Assembly: GCF_003626595.1 (NCBI RefSeq)
Contig: NZ_RBAK01000019.1
Span: 1 to 64,000 of the forward strand
DNA: 64,000 nucleotides
DNA from: Micromonospora endolithica
Lineage (GTDB): Bacteria; Actinomycetota; Actinomycetes; Mycobacteriales; Micromonosporaceae
Direction: 5' to 3'
Shown here: one piece after another, positions 8,672 to 16,698 of the stretch
How the letters are laid out: each line of letters opens with the position of its first letter
Numbering within the stretch: position 1 is the first letter of the stretch
Position numbers and translations under genes: made by a program
Notes under the pieces: model-generated
Told to the model about the DNA's origin: nothing
The model's database searches: none
The model's input: the letters and a program-made list of their open reading frames with translations, nothing else

Positions 8672-9838
8672 ATGACGCTGCACGCGCTGGAGGCGGCCCG
8701 CCGGTTGGCGCCTCGACTCGCCGCCCGGGCGGCCGGGCACGACCGGGACGGTTCCTTCCCGGTGGAGGACTTCCAGGACCTGCGGGAGGCCGGCCTGTTC
8801 GGCCTGATGGTCCCCCGCGAGCTGGGCGGCGCGGGTGCCACCTTCGCGGAGTACGCGGCGGTCGCCACCGAGCTGGCCCGGGGCAACGGCGCGACCGCGC
8901 TGGTGTTCAACATGCACGCCTCGGTCACCGGCGCGCTCGGCGCGGTCACCGAGGAACTGGCCGAGGCGCTCGGCGTACCGGACGAGGCGCTGGTCGCCCG
9001 CGACCGGCTGCTGCGGGCGGCGGCCGAGGGCAGTTGGTACGCGGTCGCGATGAGCGAGCGCGGCGCGGGTGCCCGGCTCTCCCAGCTGAGCACGGTCTAC
9101 GAGCAGGTCGACGGAGGCTGGCGGATCAAGGGCAGCAAGACGTTCTGCTCCGGGGCCGGACACGCGGACGGCTACCTGGTGGCCGCCCGCAGCGCGGCCG
9201 ACCCCTCGGTGGTGTCCCAGTTCCTGGTGCCGGCCGGGCCGGGGCTGACCGTCGAGCCCACCTGGGACTCGCTCGGCATGCGCGCCACCTCGTCACACGA
9301 CCTGCACCTGGACGTGACCGTGCCGGCCGACCGGTTGCTCGGCGGGGTGGAGGGGCTGGCGCTGGTGGTCGCCCAACTGATGCCGCACTGGCTGGTGGCG
9401 AGCTACGCGGCCGTCTACGTCGGAGTGGCACGCGCCGCGGTCGAGGCGGCCGCGGAACACCTCAATGCCCGTGGCCTCGCCGGTCTCCCGGCGGTCCGCG
9501 CCCGCCTGGGCCGGGCCGACGCCGCGGTCGCCGCGGCTGAGCTGGTGGTCGCCGAGGCGGCCCGCCGGGTCGACGCGGAGCCGGGCGACGCGGAGACCAA
9601 CCGCTGGGTGTGGCGGGCGAAGCTGCTCGCCGGCACCACGGCGGCGGACGTGGCGGCGTCCACGCTGGAGGCGGCCGGCACGTCGGCGACACGGCGGGGG
9701 CATCCGCTGGAACGGCTCTACCGGGACGCCCGCTGTGGTTCGCTGCACCCGGCGACGTCCGACGTCTGCGCGGACTGGCTCGGCATCTCCGTCCTCGGTG
9801 GCGACCCGGACCGGGACGGATCGGCACCCCGATGGTGA
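8672..9838 (+). CDS. Acyl-CoA-dehydrogenase-fold flavoprotein, possible flavin monooxygenase
   Basis: The 388-residue protein has the full acyl-CoA dehydrogenase fold: an N-terminal helical domain (FQDLREAGLFGLMVPRELGG), the middle sheet with FAD-contact AVAMSERGAGARLSQL, and a C-terminal helical domain. In true dehydrogenases the end carries a catalytic-base glutamate near EGTSEIQ; here that place reads YRDARCGSLHPATSDVCADW, with no glutamate. This end is more like the flavin-dependent hydroxylases that share the fold. With a prenyltransferase, methyltransferase and type III synthase around it, an aromatic hydroxylase role is plausible. GAGGGGG lies just before the ATG. Alternative: a dehydrogenase that supplies starter acyl-CoA. 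Confidence 0.85.
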   Translation: MTLHALEAARRLAPRLAARAAGHDRDGSFPVEDFQDLREAGLFGLMVPRELGGAGATFAEYAAVATELARGNGATALVFNMHASVTGALGAVTEELAEALGVPDEALVARDRLLRAAAEGSWYAVAMSERGAGARLSQLSTVYEQVDGGWRIKGSKTFCSGAGHADGYLVAARSAADPSVVSQFLVPAGPGLTVEPTWDSLGMRATSSHDLHLDVTVPADRLLGGVEGLALVVAQLMPHWLVASYAAVYVGVARAAVEAAAEHLNARGLAGLPAVRARLGRADAAVAAAELVVAEAARRVDAEPGDAETNRWVWRAKLLAGTTAADVAASTLEAAGTSATRRGHPLERLYRDARCGSLHPATSDVCADWLGISVLGGDPDRDGSAPRW

Positions 9839-9872
9839 GATCCCCGGCGACGGGTGGAGAGAGGCGGACGAC

Positions 9873-10922
9873 GTGGCCGTACCGGTGATCGCGGGGCTGG
9901 GGACGGCACACCCGCCGTCGGCCGCGCAGGACGAGCTGTGGGAGGGGTTCTTCTCGAAGCACTTCTCCGGCACCACCCGGGCACTGGCCCAGCGGATCTT
10001 CGCCAACTCCGGGGTCACCCGCCGCCAGGCGGCGGTCAATCCGCTGCTGGAGGACGTGTCCGACTGGCCGACCGAACGGCGGATGCGCCGCTACCAGGTG
10101 GAGGCGCTGCCACTGGGCAAGGAGGCGGTGGGCCGCGCGCTGACCGCCGCCGGGTTGGCCGCCGGTGACATCGGGCTGTTCGTGGTGTGCTCCTGCACCG
10201 GCTACGCCACCCCCGGGCTGGACATTCTGCTCGCCCGCGACCTGGGCATGGCGCCGGACACCCAGCGCGTGTTCGTCGGCCACATGGGCTGCTACGCCGC
10301 GTTGCCCGGGCTGGGCGCGGCGAGCGACTTCGTGACCGCGCGGGGCCGCCCCGCGTTGCTGCTCTGCGCGGAGCTGACCAGCCTGCACATCCAGCCGTCC
10401 ACCGCCCGGGTGGACACCCAGCAGATCGTCTCGCACGCGTTGTTCTCCGACGCCGCGGTCGCCGCCGTGGTGGTGCCGGGCGGCCGGGGGTACGCGCTGC
10501 GCGAGGTCACCTCGGTCACCGACACGTCCACCGCCGACCACATGACCTGGGACGTCACCGACACCGGGTTCCGGATGGGGCTGTCGCCGAAGGTGCCGCA
10601 GGTGCTCTCCCGACACGTCCGGGGCCTGGTCGACGACCTGCTGGCCCGGCACGGCGGCACGACGGCCGAGGTGGACGGTTGGGCGGTGCACCCCGGCGGC
10701 CCGCGCATCCTCAACGTGGTGGAGCGGGAGCTTTCCCTGCCGCCGGAGGGGTTGGCGGCGTCCCGCGCCACCCTGGACGAGCACGGCAACTGCTCGTCGC
10801 CCACCGTGCTGCTGATCCTGGACCGGCTGTTCCGTGCTGCCGCGCCACCCCGGCGGGTGGTGATGCTGGCGTTCGGGCCGGGGCTGACCCTCTACGCGGC
10901 GCTGCTCGACCGGCAGGACTGA
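9873..10922 (+). CDS. Type III polyketide synthase (chalcone/stilbene synthase family)
   Basis: Iterative condensing enzyme that makes resorcinols, pyrones or related phenols from acyl-CoA and malonyl-CoA units. The catalytic triad is complete in the 349-residue product: Cys140 in GHMGCYAALPGL, His273 in VHPGGPRIL, Asn306 in HGNCSSPTV. The conserved C-terminal AFGPGLTLYAALL is present. The start is GTG 9873, with GGAGAGAGG about 10 bases upstream. It is the fourth gene of a UbiA / methyltransferase / flavoprotein / synthase set; the last three run in one direction with short gaps. Product and starter cannot be told from sequence; an alkylresorcinol-type lipid is a reasonable first guess. Confidence 0.94.
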   Translation: MAVPVIAGLGTAHPPSAAQDELWEGFFSKHFSGTTRALAQRIFANSGVTRRQAAVNPLLEDVSDWPTERRMRRYQVEALPLGKEAVGRALTAAGLAAGDIGLFVVCSCTGYATPGLDILLARDLGMAPDTQRVFVGHMGCYAALPGLGAASDFVTARGRPALLLCAELTSLHIQPSTARVDTQQIVSHALFSDAAVAAVVVPGGRGYALREVTSVTDTSTADHMTWDVTDTGFRMGLSPKVPQVLSRHVRGLVDDLLARHGGTTAEVDGWAVHPGGPRILNVVERELSLPPEGLAASRATLDEHGNCSSPTVLLILDRLFRAAAPPRRVVMLAFGPGLTLYAALLDRQD

Positions 10923-10948
10923 ACGCGCGCCGACGGCCACCGCGCGAC

Positions 10949-10954
10949 TACCCT
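10949..10954 (+). promoter_or_regulatory. Leaderless-type -10 element TACCCT
   Basis: TACCCT ends 6 bases before the ATG at 10961, so transcription would begin at or next to the start codon. Confidence 0.5.
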
Positions 10955-10960
10955 GGGCGC

Positions 10961-11593
10961 ATGGACGCCGATGCGGTGGACCGGCCGACGGGTTCCGGCG
11001 CCGGGGCGACCGACCCGGGAGCGCGGGGCGGCACCGTCGCGCTCACCGTCGCGGTCCTCGCCGTGTCGGTGGCCGGTGGCTGGTGGTGGCGGGCCAACGA
11101 ACCCGTCACCGGTCCGGCGGGCAGACCCCCGGTCGCGGTGGCGTCGGACCGTCCGGTCGCGGTGGCGTCGGACCGTCCGGTCGCGGACGAGACCGTCCTC
11201 CTCGACGGGAACACCGGTGCGATCGTCACCCGTACCGCTCCCGGGGAGGGCCAGGTCACCGTGGTGATACCGGGCGACGACGGTGACGGGCTGGGCCGTT
11301 TCCCGGGCACCGTGTGGCAGGAGCGACGCACCCTCACCCCCGAGCGGGGGGTCGTCCGGCGGACACGCTCCGCGGAAGGGGTCCGGTACCTGCTCCAGTT
11401 CCGCTGCACCGGCCCGGGTGAGCTGCTCGTGGTGGTGGACGGCGGCCGGGCCGCCGACCCGTTCACCACCGGGTGCAGCGGCTCGACCACGACGACCCAG
11501 ATGACCGCGACCGGTGGACCGTTCCAGGTCTCGCTCTCCACGGCCGGTACCGAGCCGCTGCGGATGGAGGCGCAGCTCGTCGCCATTCCGTGA
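10961..11593 (+). CDS. Single-pass membrane protein of unknown function
   Basis: The 210-residue protein has an acidic, Gly-rich cytosolic start, one membrane segment (about 27-42, ALTVAVLAVSVAGGWWW) and an extracellular part of about 165 residues. A duplicated VAVASDRP directly follows the membrane segment. The outer domain contains FRCTGPGELLVVVDGG and a later single Cys (TTGCSGS), so one disulfide is possible. No family recognised. It converges with the thioredoxin-like gene; the 3' ends are 8 bp apart. Confidence 0.7.
   Translation: MDADAVDRPTGSGAGATDPGARGGTVALTVAVLAVSVAGGWWWRANEPVTGPAGRPPVAVASDRPVAVASDRPVADETVLLDGNTGAIVTRTAPGEGQVTVVIPGDDGDGLGRFPGTVWQERRTLTPERGVVRRTRSAEGVRYLLQFRCTGPGELLVVVDGGRAADPFTTGCSGSTTTTQMTATGGPFQVSLSTAGTEPLRMEAQLVAIP
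11132..11179 (+). repeat. In-frame 24-bp tandem duplication (VAVASDRP x2)
   Basis: Two identical 24-bp units (11132-11155, 11156-11179) are followed by a partial third (GTCGCGG). Eight codons are repeated just outside the membrane segment. Identity at all third positions indicates a recent slippage event. Confidence 0.9.
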
Positions 11594-11601
11594 ACGCCGG
11601 G

Positions 11602-12330
11602 TCAGCGGGCCAGCCGGCTCAACTCGGCGCGGTAGTCGTCGGCCGAGCGGATCTCGGGAACCACCCGCACCACCCGGCCCTCCCGGTCGACCAGGACGGC
11701 CGTGGCGACCCCGGGTCGCGCCGGGAGTTGAAGGAAGCCGCGCAGACCACCGGCCGGGTCGGCGAGGGCGCGCACGTCCGCCCAGGACGGCGGCGTCGGC
11801 ACGCGTACGGCGGGGTCGGTGTCGACGGTGACCACGGTGACGCCGGGCGGGGCGGCGGTGGCGGCGTCGGCCAGTTCCTCGGCGCAGGCGCAGTCGTCCA
11901 CCAGGACGATCAGGGCGGGGATCAGGCCGCGCAGCGGCACCGGGGACTGGTCGGCGTCGACCAGGTCGAGGGCGGGCAGCGGTCGGCCGGTCAGGTCGGC
12001 CGGCGGTGCGTACGGCGCGGCGTTCGGCGGCACCGGACCGGTGCGGGCCGGGCGGTGCCAGGTGACCGCGAACAGGCCGGCGATGGTGGTGAGCAGTGCC
12101 ACCAGCAGGATCAGGATCGGCAGGGCCAGCGGGGAGCGGGTGGCCGCCCACCGGGCGGGCCGCCGGCGGGGTACCCGGCGCTGGGCCTCGACCCGGACCC
12201 GCTCGCGCAGCTCACGGCGGATCTCCTCGGCCTCGGCGGCCAGCGCGGAGGCGTCGTCGGGCACGACCACCCGGCCCCACTCGGGAGGCAGGTCCGGCAG
12301 GCCGGGGCCGTCTGCGTCGGGTTTGCCCAT
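11602..12330 (-). CDS. Membrane-anchored thioredoxin-like (TlpA/redoxin-type) protein
   Basis: The 242-residue product has a basic cytosolic N-terminus (about 1-65), one membrane segment (about 67-90, LALPILILLVALLTTIAGLF), then an extracytosolic thioredoxin-like domain with LPALDLVDADQSPVPL, IVLVDDCACAEEL, and VATAVLVDREGRVVRVV. The position of the redox motif holds CAC instead of CxxC, so it may not be a normal thiol-disulfide oxidoreductase. The family usually acts in envelope redox chemistry or cytochrome c maturation; neither role is supported by neighbours. The start ATG 12330 is preceded by GGGGG. It is divergent from carD. Confidence 0.75.
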   Translation of the reverse strand: MGKPDADGPGLPDLPPEWGRVVVPDDASALAAEAEEIRRELRERVRVEAQRRVPRRRPARWAATRSPLALPILILLVALLTTIAGLFAVTWHRPARTGPVPPNAAPYAPPADLTGRPLPALDLVDADQSPVPLRGLIPALIVLVDDCACAEELADAATAAPPGVTVVTVDTDPAVRVPTPPSWADVRALADPAGGLRGFLQLPARPGVATAVLVDREGRVVRVVPEIRSADDYRAELSRLAR

Positions 12331-12602
12331 CGGACCCCCAGGTACCGTCTCGGTGAGCGGACTGCGGCGTCCCTCCAGCCTCCCGCACCGGGCCTCCTGT
12401 CGCTACACCTGGGCGCGTTCCGGTGCCACGGGATACCATGAGGTGAGCGCATCGCCCTTTGATCTCGACGTCCGCCACATCCGTTCCGGGACGTCACCTG
12501 CACGTTACGCAGCGTGGCCGAACCTTCCTTTTGGCCGTCTGTCAAGCTGAAGAAAGACCTCTCACAGGGCCCCTGAGCTGCGCCAACGGTCAGGCCGGCG
12601 GT

Positions 12603-12631
12603 GAGACATCGGTGCCTGACCGTGTTACCCT
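12603..12631 (+). promoter_or_regulatory. Candidate promoter of carD
   Basis: GAGACA (12603-12608) and TACCCT (12626-12631) are separated by 17 bases, a good fit to a housekeeping-sigma promoter. A 27-base leader with GAAAGGGG would follow to the ATG. The rest of the 328-bp gap 12331-12658 is AT-richer than its surroundings and shows no reading frame, RNA gene or clear hairpin. Confidence 0.5.
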
Positions 12632-12658
12632 AGACACAGCGAAAGGGGTTTCGAACCT

Positions 12659-13144
12659 ATGGTTTTCAGTGTCGGCGAGACCGTTGTTTACCCCCACCAC
12701 GGGGCCGCACTCATCGAGGCAATCGAGACTCGGGTCATCAAGGGCGAGCCCAGGGAGTACCTCGTCCTGAGAGTCGCGCAGGGTGACCTGACCGTCCGGG
12801 TGCCCGCTGAGAACGCCGAGATCGTGGGTGTGCGCGAGGTGGTGGGCGAAGAGGGCCTGGGCAAGGTCTTCGACGTTCTCCGGGCTCCGCACACCGAGGA
12901 GCCGACCAACTGGTCGCGGCGTTACAAGGCGAATCTGGAGAAGCTCGCGTCCGGCAACCCGCTGAAGGTGGCCGAGGTCGTCCGCGACCTGTGGCGTCGG
13001 GAGCGGGAGCGGGGCCTGTCCGCGGGCGAGAAGCGCATGCTCGCCAAGGCCCGTGACATTCTCGTCGGCGAGGTCGCGCTGGCCGAGAAGAGCACGAAGG
13101 ACGAGGCGGAGACGCTGCTCGACAAGGTCCTGACCGAGGCCTAG
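12659..13144 (+). CDS. carD: RNA polymerase-binding transcription regulator CarD
   Basis: Binds the RNA polymerase beta subunit and stabilises open complexes at rRNA and many other promoters. The 161-residue product has the N-terminal Tudor-like RNAP-interaction domain ([20 protein letters not shown]) and the helical DNA-binding domain with the conserved Trp in [14 protein letters not shown]. Length matches the mycobacterial protein (about 162). GAAAGGGG sits 9 bases before ATG. The ispD and ispF genes follow on the same strand, as in M. tuberculosis, and lpqE-radA-disA are divergent, but about 5.8 kb of other genes has come between. Confidence 0.97.
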   Translation: MVFSVGETVVYPHHGAALIEAIETRVIKGEPREYLVLRVAQGDLTVRVPAENAEIVGVREVVGEEGLGKVFDVLRAPHTEEPTNWSRRYKANLEKLASGNPLKVAEVVRDLWRRERERGLSAGEKRMLAKARDILVGEVALAEKSTKDEAETLLDKVLTEA

Positions 13145-13200
13145 TCCACACCGCATCGTCGTACCCGATCAGTAGCGAACAAACCACCGAGGACCGCGAC

Positions 13201-13896
13201 GTGACCGCGCAGCTCAATCCGCGCGGTGACGTCGCGGTCCTCGTGCCTGCGGCCGGTGCCGGCGTACGCCTCGGACCCGGCCGTCCCAAGGCACTGCGGC
13301 TGCTGGCCGGCGAACCGCTGCTCGTGCACGCGGTCCGCCGGCTGGCCGCCGCCGGGTCGGTGCACAGCATCGTGGTGGCCGCTCCGGCCGCCGAGCTGGA
13401 CGCGGTCCGGCGATTGCTGGCGCCGGTCGCCCCGGTGACCGTGGTGGCCGGCGGCGCGGAGCGCCAGGCCTCGGTCGCCGCCGCGCTGGCCGCGGTGCCG
13501 GCCGGCCCCGACATCGTCCTCGTGCACGACGCCGCCCGTGCGCTCACCCCGCCCGCCCTGGTCGAAGCGGTCGCCGCGGCCGTCCGGGCCGGCGACGACG
13601 CGGTTATCCCGGTGCTGCCGGTGGTCGACACGGTCAAGGAGGTCGACGCCGCCGAACTGGTCCTCGGCACCGTCGACCGGTCCGCGCTGCGGGCGGTGCA
13701 GACGCCGCAGGGCTTCCGGCGGGAGGTGCTCACCGCCGCGCACGCCGTGGCCGCCGATCCGCTGACCGACGACGCCGGCCTGGTCGAGAAGCTCGGTGTG
13801 CCGGTGCGTTGCGTGCCCGGCTCCGAGTACGCACTCAAGGTCACCCGCCCCTTCGACCTCGCGTTGGCCGAGCACCTGCTGGCCGCCGGGGTGTGA
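13201..13896 (+). CDS. ispD: 2-C-methyl-D-erythritol 4-phosphate cytidylyltransferase IspD
   Basis: Third step of the MEP isoprenoid pathway (CTP + MEP to CDP-ME). The 231-residue product shows the nucleotide-binding signature [17 protein letters not shown] and the family motif [10 protein letters not shown]; the C-terminal VKVTRP-type segment appears as [17 protein letters not shown] start at 13201 with GAGGACCG upstream. It is 56 bp after carD and 16 bp before ispF. It is the only MEP gene pair in the window and supplies precursors for the UbiA prenyltransferase and CrtU-like enzyme among others. Confidence 0.96.
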   Translation: MTAQLNPRGDVAVLVPAAGAGVRLGPGRPKALRLLAGEPLLVHAVRRLAAAGSVHSIVVAAPAAELDAVRRLLAPVAPVTVVAGGAERQASVAAALAAVPAGPDIVLVHDAARALTPPALVEAVAAAVRAGDDAVIPVLPVVDTVKEVDAAELVLGTVDRSALRAVQTPQGFRREVLTAAHAVAADPLTDDAGLVEKLGVPVRCVPGSEYALKVTRPFDLALAEHLLAAGV

Positions 13897-13900
13897 CGCG

Positions 13901-13906
13901 TACCCT
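13901..13906 (+). promoter_or_regulatory. Leaderless-type -10 element TACCCT before ispF
   Basis: TACCCT lies just after the ispD stop, and 6 bases separate it from the GTG of ispF. This gives ispF a possible transcript of its own besides the carD-ispD read-through. Confidence 0.45.
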
Positions 13907-13912
13907 CTGGTC

Positions 13913-14395
13913 GTGATCGTTCCCCGGGTGGCCATCGGCACCGACGTGCACGCCTTCGCCGCCGGCCGGCCGTGTCAGGTGGCCGGTCTGCTCTGGCCCG
14001 ACCAGGACGGCCTGGCCGGGCATTCGGACGCCGACGTGGCCGCGCACGCCGCCTGCAACGCCCTGCTCTCCGCCGCCGGCCTCGGCGACCTGGGCGCCAA
14101 CTTCGGCGTCGGGCAGCCCGAGTGGGCCGGCGCGTCCGGGGTGAAGCTGCTGGCCGAGAGCGCCCGCCGGGTACGCGCCGCCGGCTACACGATCGGCAAC
14201 GTCTCCGTGCAGGTGGTCGGCAACCGGCCCAAGATCGGCCCGCGCCGGGACGAGGCCCAGCGGGTGCTCTCCGACGCGGTCGGCGCCCCGGTCACCGTCT
14301 CCGCCGCCACCACCGACGGCCTCGGCTTCACCGGCCGGGGCGAAGGGCTGGCCGGGATCGCGGTGGCCCTGGTGTACGAGACCCCGGCCACCTAG
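13913..14395 (+). CDS. ispF: 2-C-methyl-D-erythritol 2,4-cyclodiphosphate synthase IspF
   Basis: Cyclises CDP-ME 2-phosphate in the MEP pathway. The 160-residue product carries the metal-binding DVH (IGTDVHAF) and [10 protein letters not shown], plus the C-terminal [19 protein letters not shown]. Length is normal. The start GTG 13913 gives the standard VPRVAIGTD opening. Its stop codon TAG is itself part of the candidate -10 of the next gene. In mycobacteria cysS follows directly; here cysS is 28 kb away. Confidence 0.96.
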   Translation: MIVPRVAIGTDVHAFAAGRPCQVAGLLWPDQDGLAGHSDADVAAHAACNALLSAAGLGDLGANFGVGQPEWAGASGVKLLAESARRVRAAGYTIGNVSVQVVGNRPKIGPRRDEAQRVLSDAVGAPVTVSAATTDGLGFTGRGEGLAGIAVALVYETPAT

Positions 14396-14398
14396 GCT
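14393..14398 (+). promoter_or_regulatory. Leaderless-type -10 element TAGGCT overlapping the ispF stop
   Basis: TAGGCT ends 7 bases before the ATG at 14406. Its first three bases are the ispF stop codon. Confidence 0.45.
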
Positions 14399-14405
14399 CG
14401 CGGCG

Positions 14406-15431
14406 ATGTCCAGTGACCCCACCTCCGACCGGTCCGCCGCCGACGGCTACGTCGAGCGGGCCCTCCTCCTCGCCGAGCTGGGCCGTTACGACGAGGCCGC
14501 GGCCGAGCTGGGTTACGCGGTGGCCCTGGAACCCGGCAACGCGCACGCGCTGACCGCGCTGTCCCGGGTGCACCTCGCGGCCGGCCGCCCGGCCGAGGCA
14601 CGCACCGCCGCCGACGCGGCCGTCGCCGTGGCCCCGGACGAGATCCCGCCGCTGGTCGCGCGGGCGCTGGCGCTGGCCGACCAGGAGGAGTACGCCGAGG
14701 CGGCGCGTACCGCCGACCGGATCCTGGCGCTCGGGCCGGACGACGCGTACGCCCAGCGGAGCGCCGCGGCGATCCTGGCCGGCTCGCGCAACGGCCAGCC
14801 GGCGCTGAACGCGGCCTGGCGCGGGGTGGAGCTGGCCCCCGAGGAGCCGCAGGCGCACCTGGTGCTGGGCCTGGTGGCGGCGAACATGCAGCTGTTCGAC
14901 CTGGCCGAGCGGGCCTACCGGGAGGCGCTGCGGCTGGACCCCCAGCTCGCCGAGGCACGGCACGACATCGGCGTGATCCGGCTGGAGCAGCGCCGCTGGA
15001 GCGAGGCGCTGGAACACCTCGCCGACGCCGCCGCGATGAGCCCGGGGCGGGTCGACTCGGGCCGGACCATCTCGGCCGGCGTACGCCAGTTCGTGATCTT
15101 CGCGGCCGGTTGGTCCCTGATCACCACCGTGCTGATCGCGTGCCTCGCACCGGGCAGCTCGGGTCTGTCCCGGTTCGCCGCGTTCGCCGCGGCGCTCGGC
15201 GGGGCGCTGGTGGTGTGGCGGCAGGCGGCGAAGCTGCCCGGCCTGGCCCGGACCATCCTCCCCGGGCTGCTCCGCTCGGACCGGAGCCTGGCGCTGGCCG
15301 TGTACGCGACCGCCGCCGCACCGGCCTTCATCCTGCTCTACGCCCTGGTCGGCACGCCGTGGCCGCTGGTCCTGGCGATCGTCGCCGCCGCCCTGGCGGA
15401 GATCACCGTGTTCACCCGCCGCCTCACCTGA
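14406..15431 (+). CDS. TPR-repeat protein with C-terminal membrane segments
   Basis: A 341-residue protein. Residues about 10-215 form five or six tetratricopeptide repeats (for example ALLLAELGRYDEAAAELGYA and AERAYREALRLDPQLAEARH). From about 225 come four membrane segments (VIFAAGWSLITTVLIACL, AALGGALVVW, LALAVYATAAAPAFILLYAL, LVLAIVAAALAEI). TPR domains dock partner proteins, so it may be a membrane scaffold. No catalytic domain; exact role unknown. It follows ispF by 10 bp but probably has its own leaderless promoter. Confidence 0.8.
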   Translation: MSSDPTSDRSAADGYVERALLLAELGRYDEAAAELGYAVALEPGNAHALTALSRVHLAAGRPAEARTAADAAVAVAPDEIPPLVARALALADQEEYAEAARTADRILALGPDDAYAQRSAAAILAGSRNGQPALNAAWRGVELAPEEPQAHLVLGLVAANMQLFDLAERAYREALRLDPQLAEARHDIGVIRLEQRRWSEALEHLADAAAMSPGRVDSGRTISAGVRQFVIFAAGWSLITTVLIACLAPGSSGLSRFAAFAAALGGALVVWRQAAKLPGLARTILPGLLRSDRSLALAVYATAAAPAFILLYALVGTPWPLVLAIVAAALAEITVFTRRLT

Positions 15432-15449
15432 CCGCCTCGACTCCTCCGG

Positions 15450-16616
15450 TCAGGGGCGGCGGGCCCAGGTCCAGGCGTAGCCGTCGTCCTCGCACTCGCC
15501 GGCCGCGTCACAGAGGTCCAGCGGGCGGAACGTGTCGACCATGACGGCCAGCTCGTCGAAGTAGTCGACACCGATGGACCGTTCGGCGGCGCCCGGCTGG
15601 GGGCCGTGCGTGAAGCCGGACGGGTGCAGCGAGATCGAGCCCTGCTCGATGCCGGAGCCGCGCCGGGCCTCGTAGTTGCCGCCGGTGTAGAAGAGCATCT
15701 CGTCGGAGTCGACGTTGTGGTGGTTGTAAGGCACCGGGATGGCGTCCGGGTGGTAGTCGACCTTGCGCGGCACGAAGGAGCAGATCACGAAGTTGGGGCC
15801 CTGGAAGGTCTGGTGCACCGGCGGCGGCTGGTGGATCCGGCCGGTGATCGGCTCGAAGTCGTGGATGGAGAACGCCCACGGGTACATGTGCCCGTCCCAG
15901 CCGACCACGTCGAACGGGTGGTTGGCGTAGACGTACCTCGTCCAGCCGCGGCGGTGCCGGACCAGCACCTCCACGTCGGTCTCCTCGACCAGCAGCGGCG
16001 TGTCCGGTCCCCGGACGTCCCGCTCGCAGAACGGCGCGTGCTCCAGGAACTGCCCGCGTACGGAGAGGTAGCGCTTGGGCGGGCCGATGTGCCCGTTCGC
16101 CTCGATGGTCAGCAGCCGCACCGGGGAGTCGCCGGTCGGGACGAGCCGGTGGATCGTCGACGTCGGGATGATCACGTAGTCGCCGGCCACCGCGTCGAGG
16201 ACCCCGAACGTGGACTCGACCCGCAGGGTGCCCGACTCGACGTACAGGCAGTGGTCGCCGGTGGCGTCGCGGAACAGCGGGGAGGGCCGGTCGGCCAGCA
16301 CGTACCCGATCCGGACGTCGTCGTTGGCGAGCAGGTGCCGCCGGCCGAGGACCGGGTCGGTCGCACCGCCGTCGAGCTTGTGGGTGCGCAGGTGGCGAGG
16401 CTTGAGCGGGAGGTTCGGCGTGCGGGTCACGGCCGGCGGGGTGAACTCCTCGGCGGCCACGATCGCGGTCGGCGGGTAGCGGTGGTAGAGCAGGGACGAG
16501 TCGGAGGAGAAGCCCTCCTGGCCCATCAGCTCCTCGGCGTAGAGGCTTCCGTCGGGCTGCCGGAACTGGGTGTGGCGCTTGCGCGGCACCTCGCCGACGC
16601 TGCGGTAGTAGGGCAT
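15450..16616 (-). CDS. hgmA: Homogentisate 1,2-dioxygenase
   Basis: Opens the ring of homogentisate to maleylacetoacetate, using non-heme iron and O2. The 388-residue product shows FEPITGRIHQPPPVHQTF, the metal-site region NHHNVDSDEMLFYTGG, and HPSGFTHGP, all conserved in the cupin-type homogentisate dioxygenases; bacterial members are often somewhat longer (about 430). ATG 16616 (MPYYRSVGEVPRKRHTQF) has AGGAGG 7 bases upstream; the frame remains open upstream but leaves the family. It is divergent from the operon with fah across an 82-bp region with a palindrome. Confidence 0.95.
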   Translation of the reverse strand: MPYYRSVGEVPRKRHTQFRQPDGSLYAEELMGQEGFSSDSSLLYHRYPPTAIVAAEEFTPPAVTRTPNLPLKPRHLRTHKLDGGATDPVLGRRHLLANDDVRIGYVLADRPSPLFRDATGDHCLYVESGTLRVESTFGVLDAVAGDYVIIPTSTIHRLVPTGDSPVRLLTIEANGHIGPPKRYLSVRGQFLEHAPFCERDVRGPDTPLLVEETDVEVLVRHRRGWTRYVYANHPFDVVGWDGHMYPWAFSIHDFEPITGRIHQPPPVHQTFQGPNFVICSFVPRKVDYHPDAIPVPYNHHNVDSDEMLFYTGGNYEARRGSGIEQGSISLHPSGFTHGPQPGAAERSIGVDYFDELAVMVDTFRPLDLCDAAGECEDDGYAWTWARRP

Positions 16617-16639
16617 CTCGCCTCCTGCGTCCACCAGTG

Positions 16640-16658
16640 GCGTCCGATAATCGGACGC
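16640..16658. promoter_or_regulatory. Palindromic operator candidate between hgmA and the fah operon
   Basis: Two perfect 8-bp arms, GCGTCCGA and TCGGACGC, flank the 3-base centre TAA. The palindrome ends 2 bases before the -35-like TTGTCC of the rightward promoter and lies 24 bases from the hgmA start, where it could cover the leftward -10. That place suits a repressor or activator that controls both directions. No regulator gene is adjacent. Confidence 0.6.
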
Positions 16659-16660
16659 AG

Positions 16661-16690
16661 TTGTCCGTTCCTTGTAGCGTCCCGTACATT
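16661..16690 (+). promoter_or_regulatory. Promoter of the 16699-fah operon
   Basis: TTGTCC (16661-16666), 18-base spacer, TACATT (16685-16690). The GTG start is 8 bases further on, so the mRNA would be leaderless. Confidence 0.55.
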
Positions 16691-16698
16691 CTTGTGTC

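Noticed and set aside
6455-9163. 902-codon minus-strand frame across lpqE, UbiA, methyltransferase and flavoprotein genes
   Set aside because: It is antisense or out of phase to four recognised genes and gives a low-complexity Arg/Gly/Pro product.
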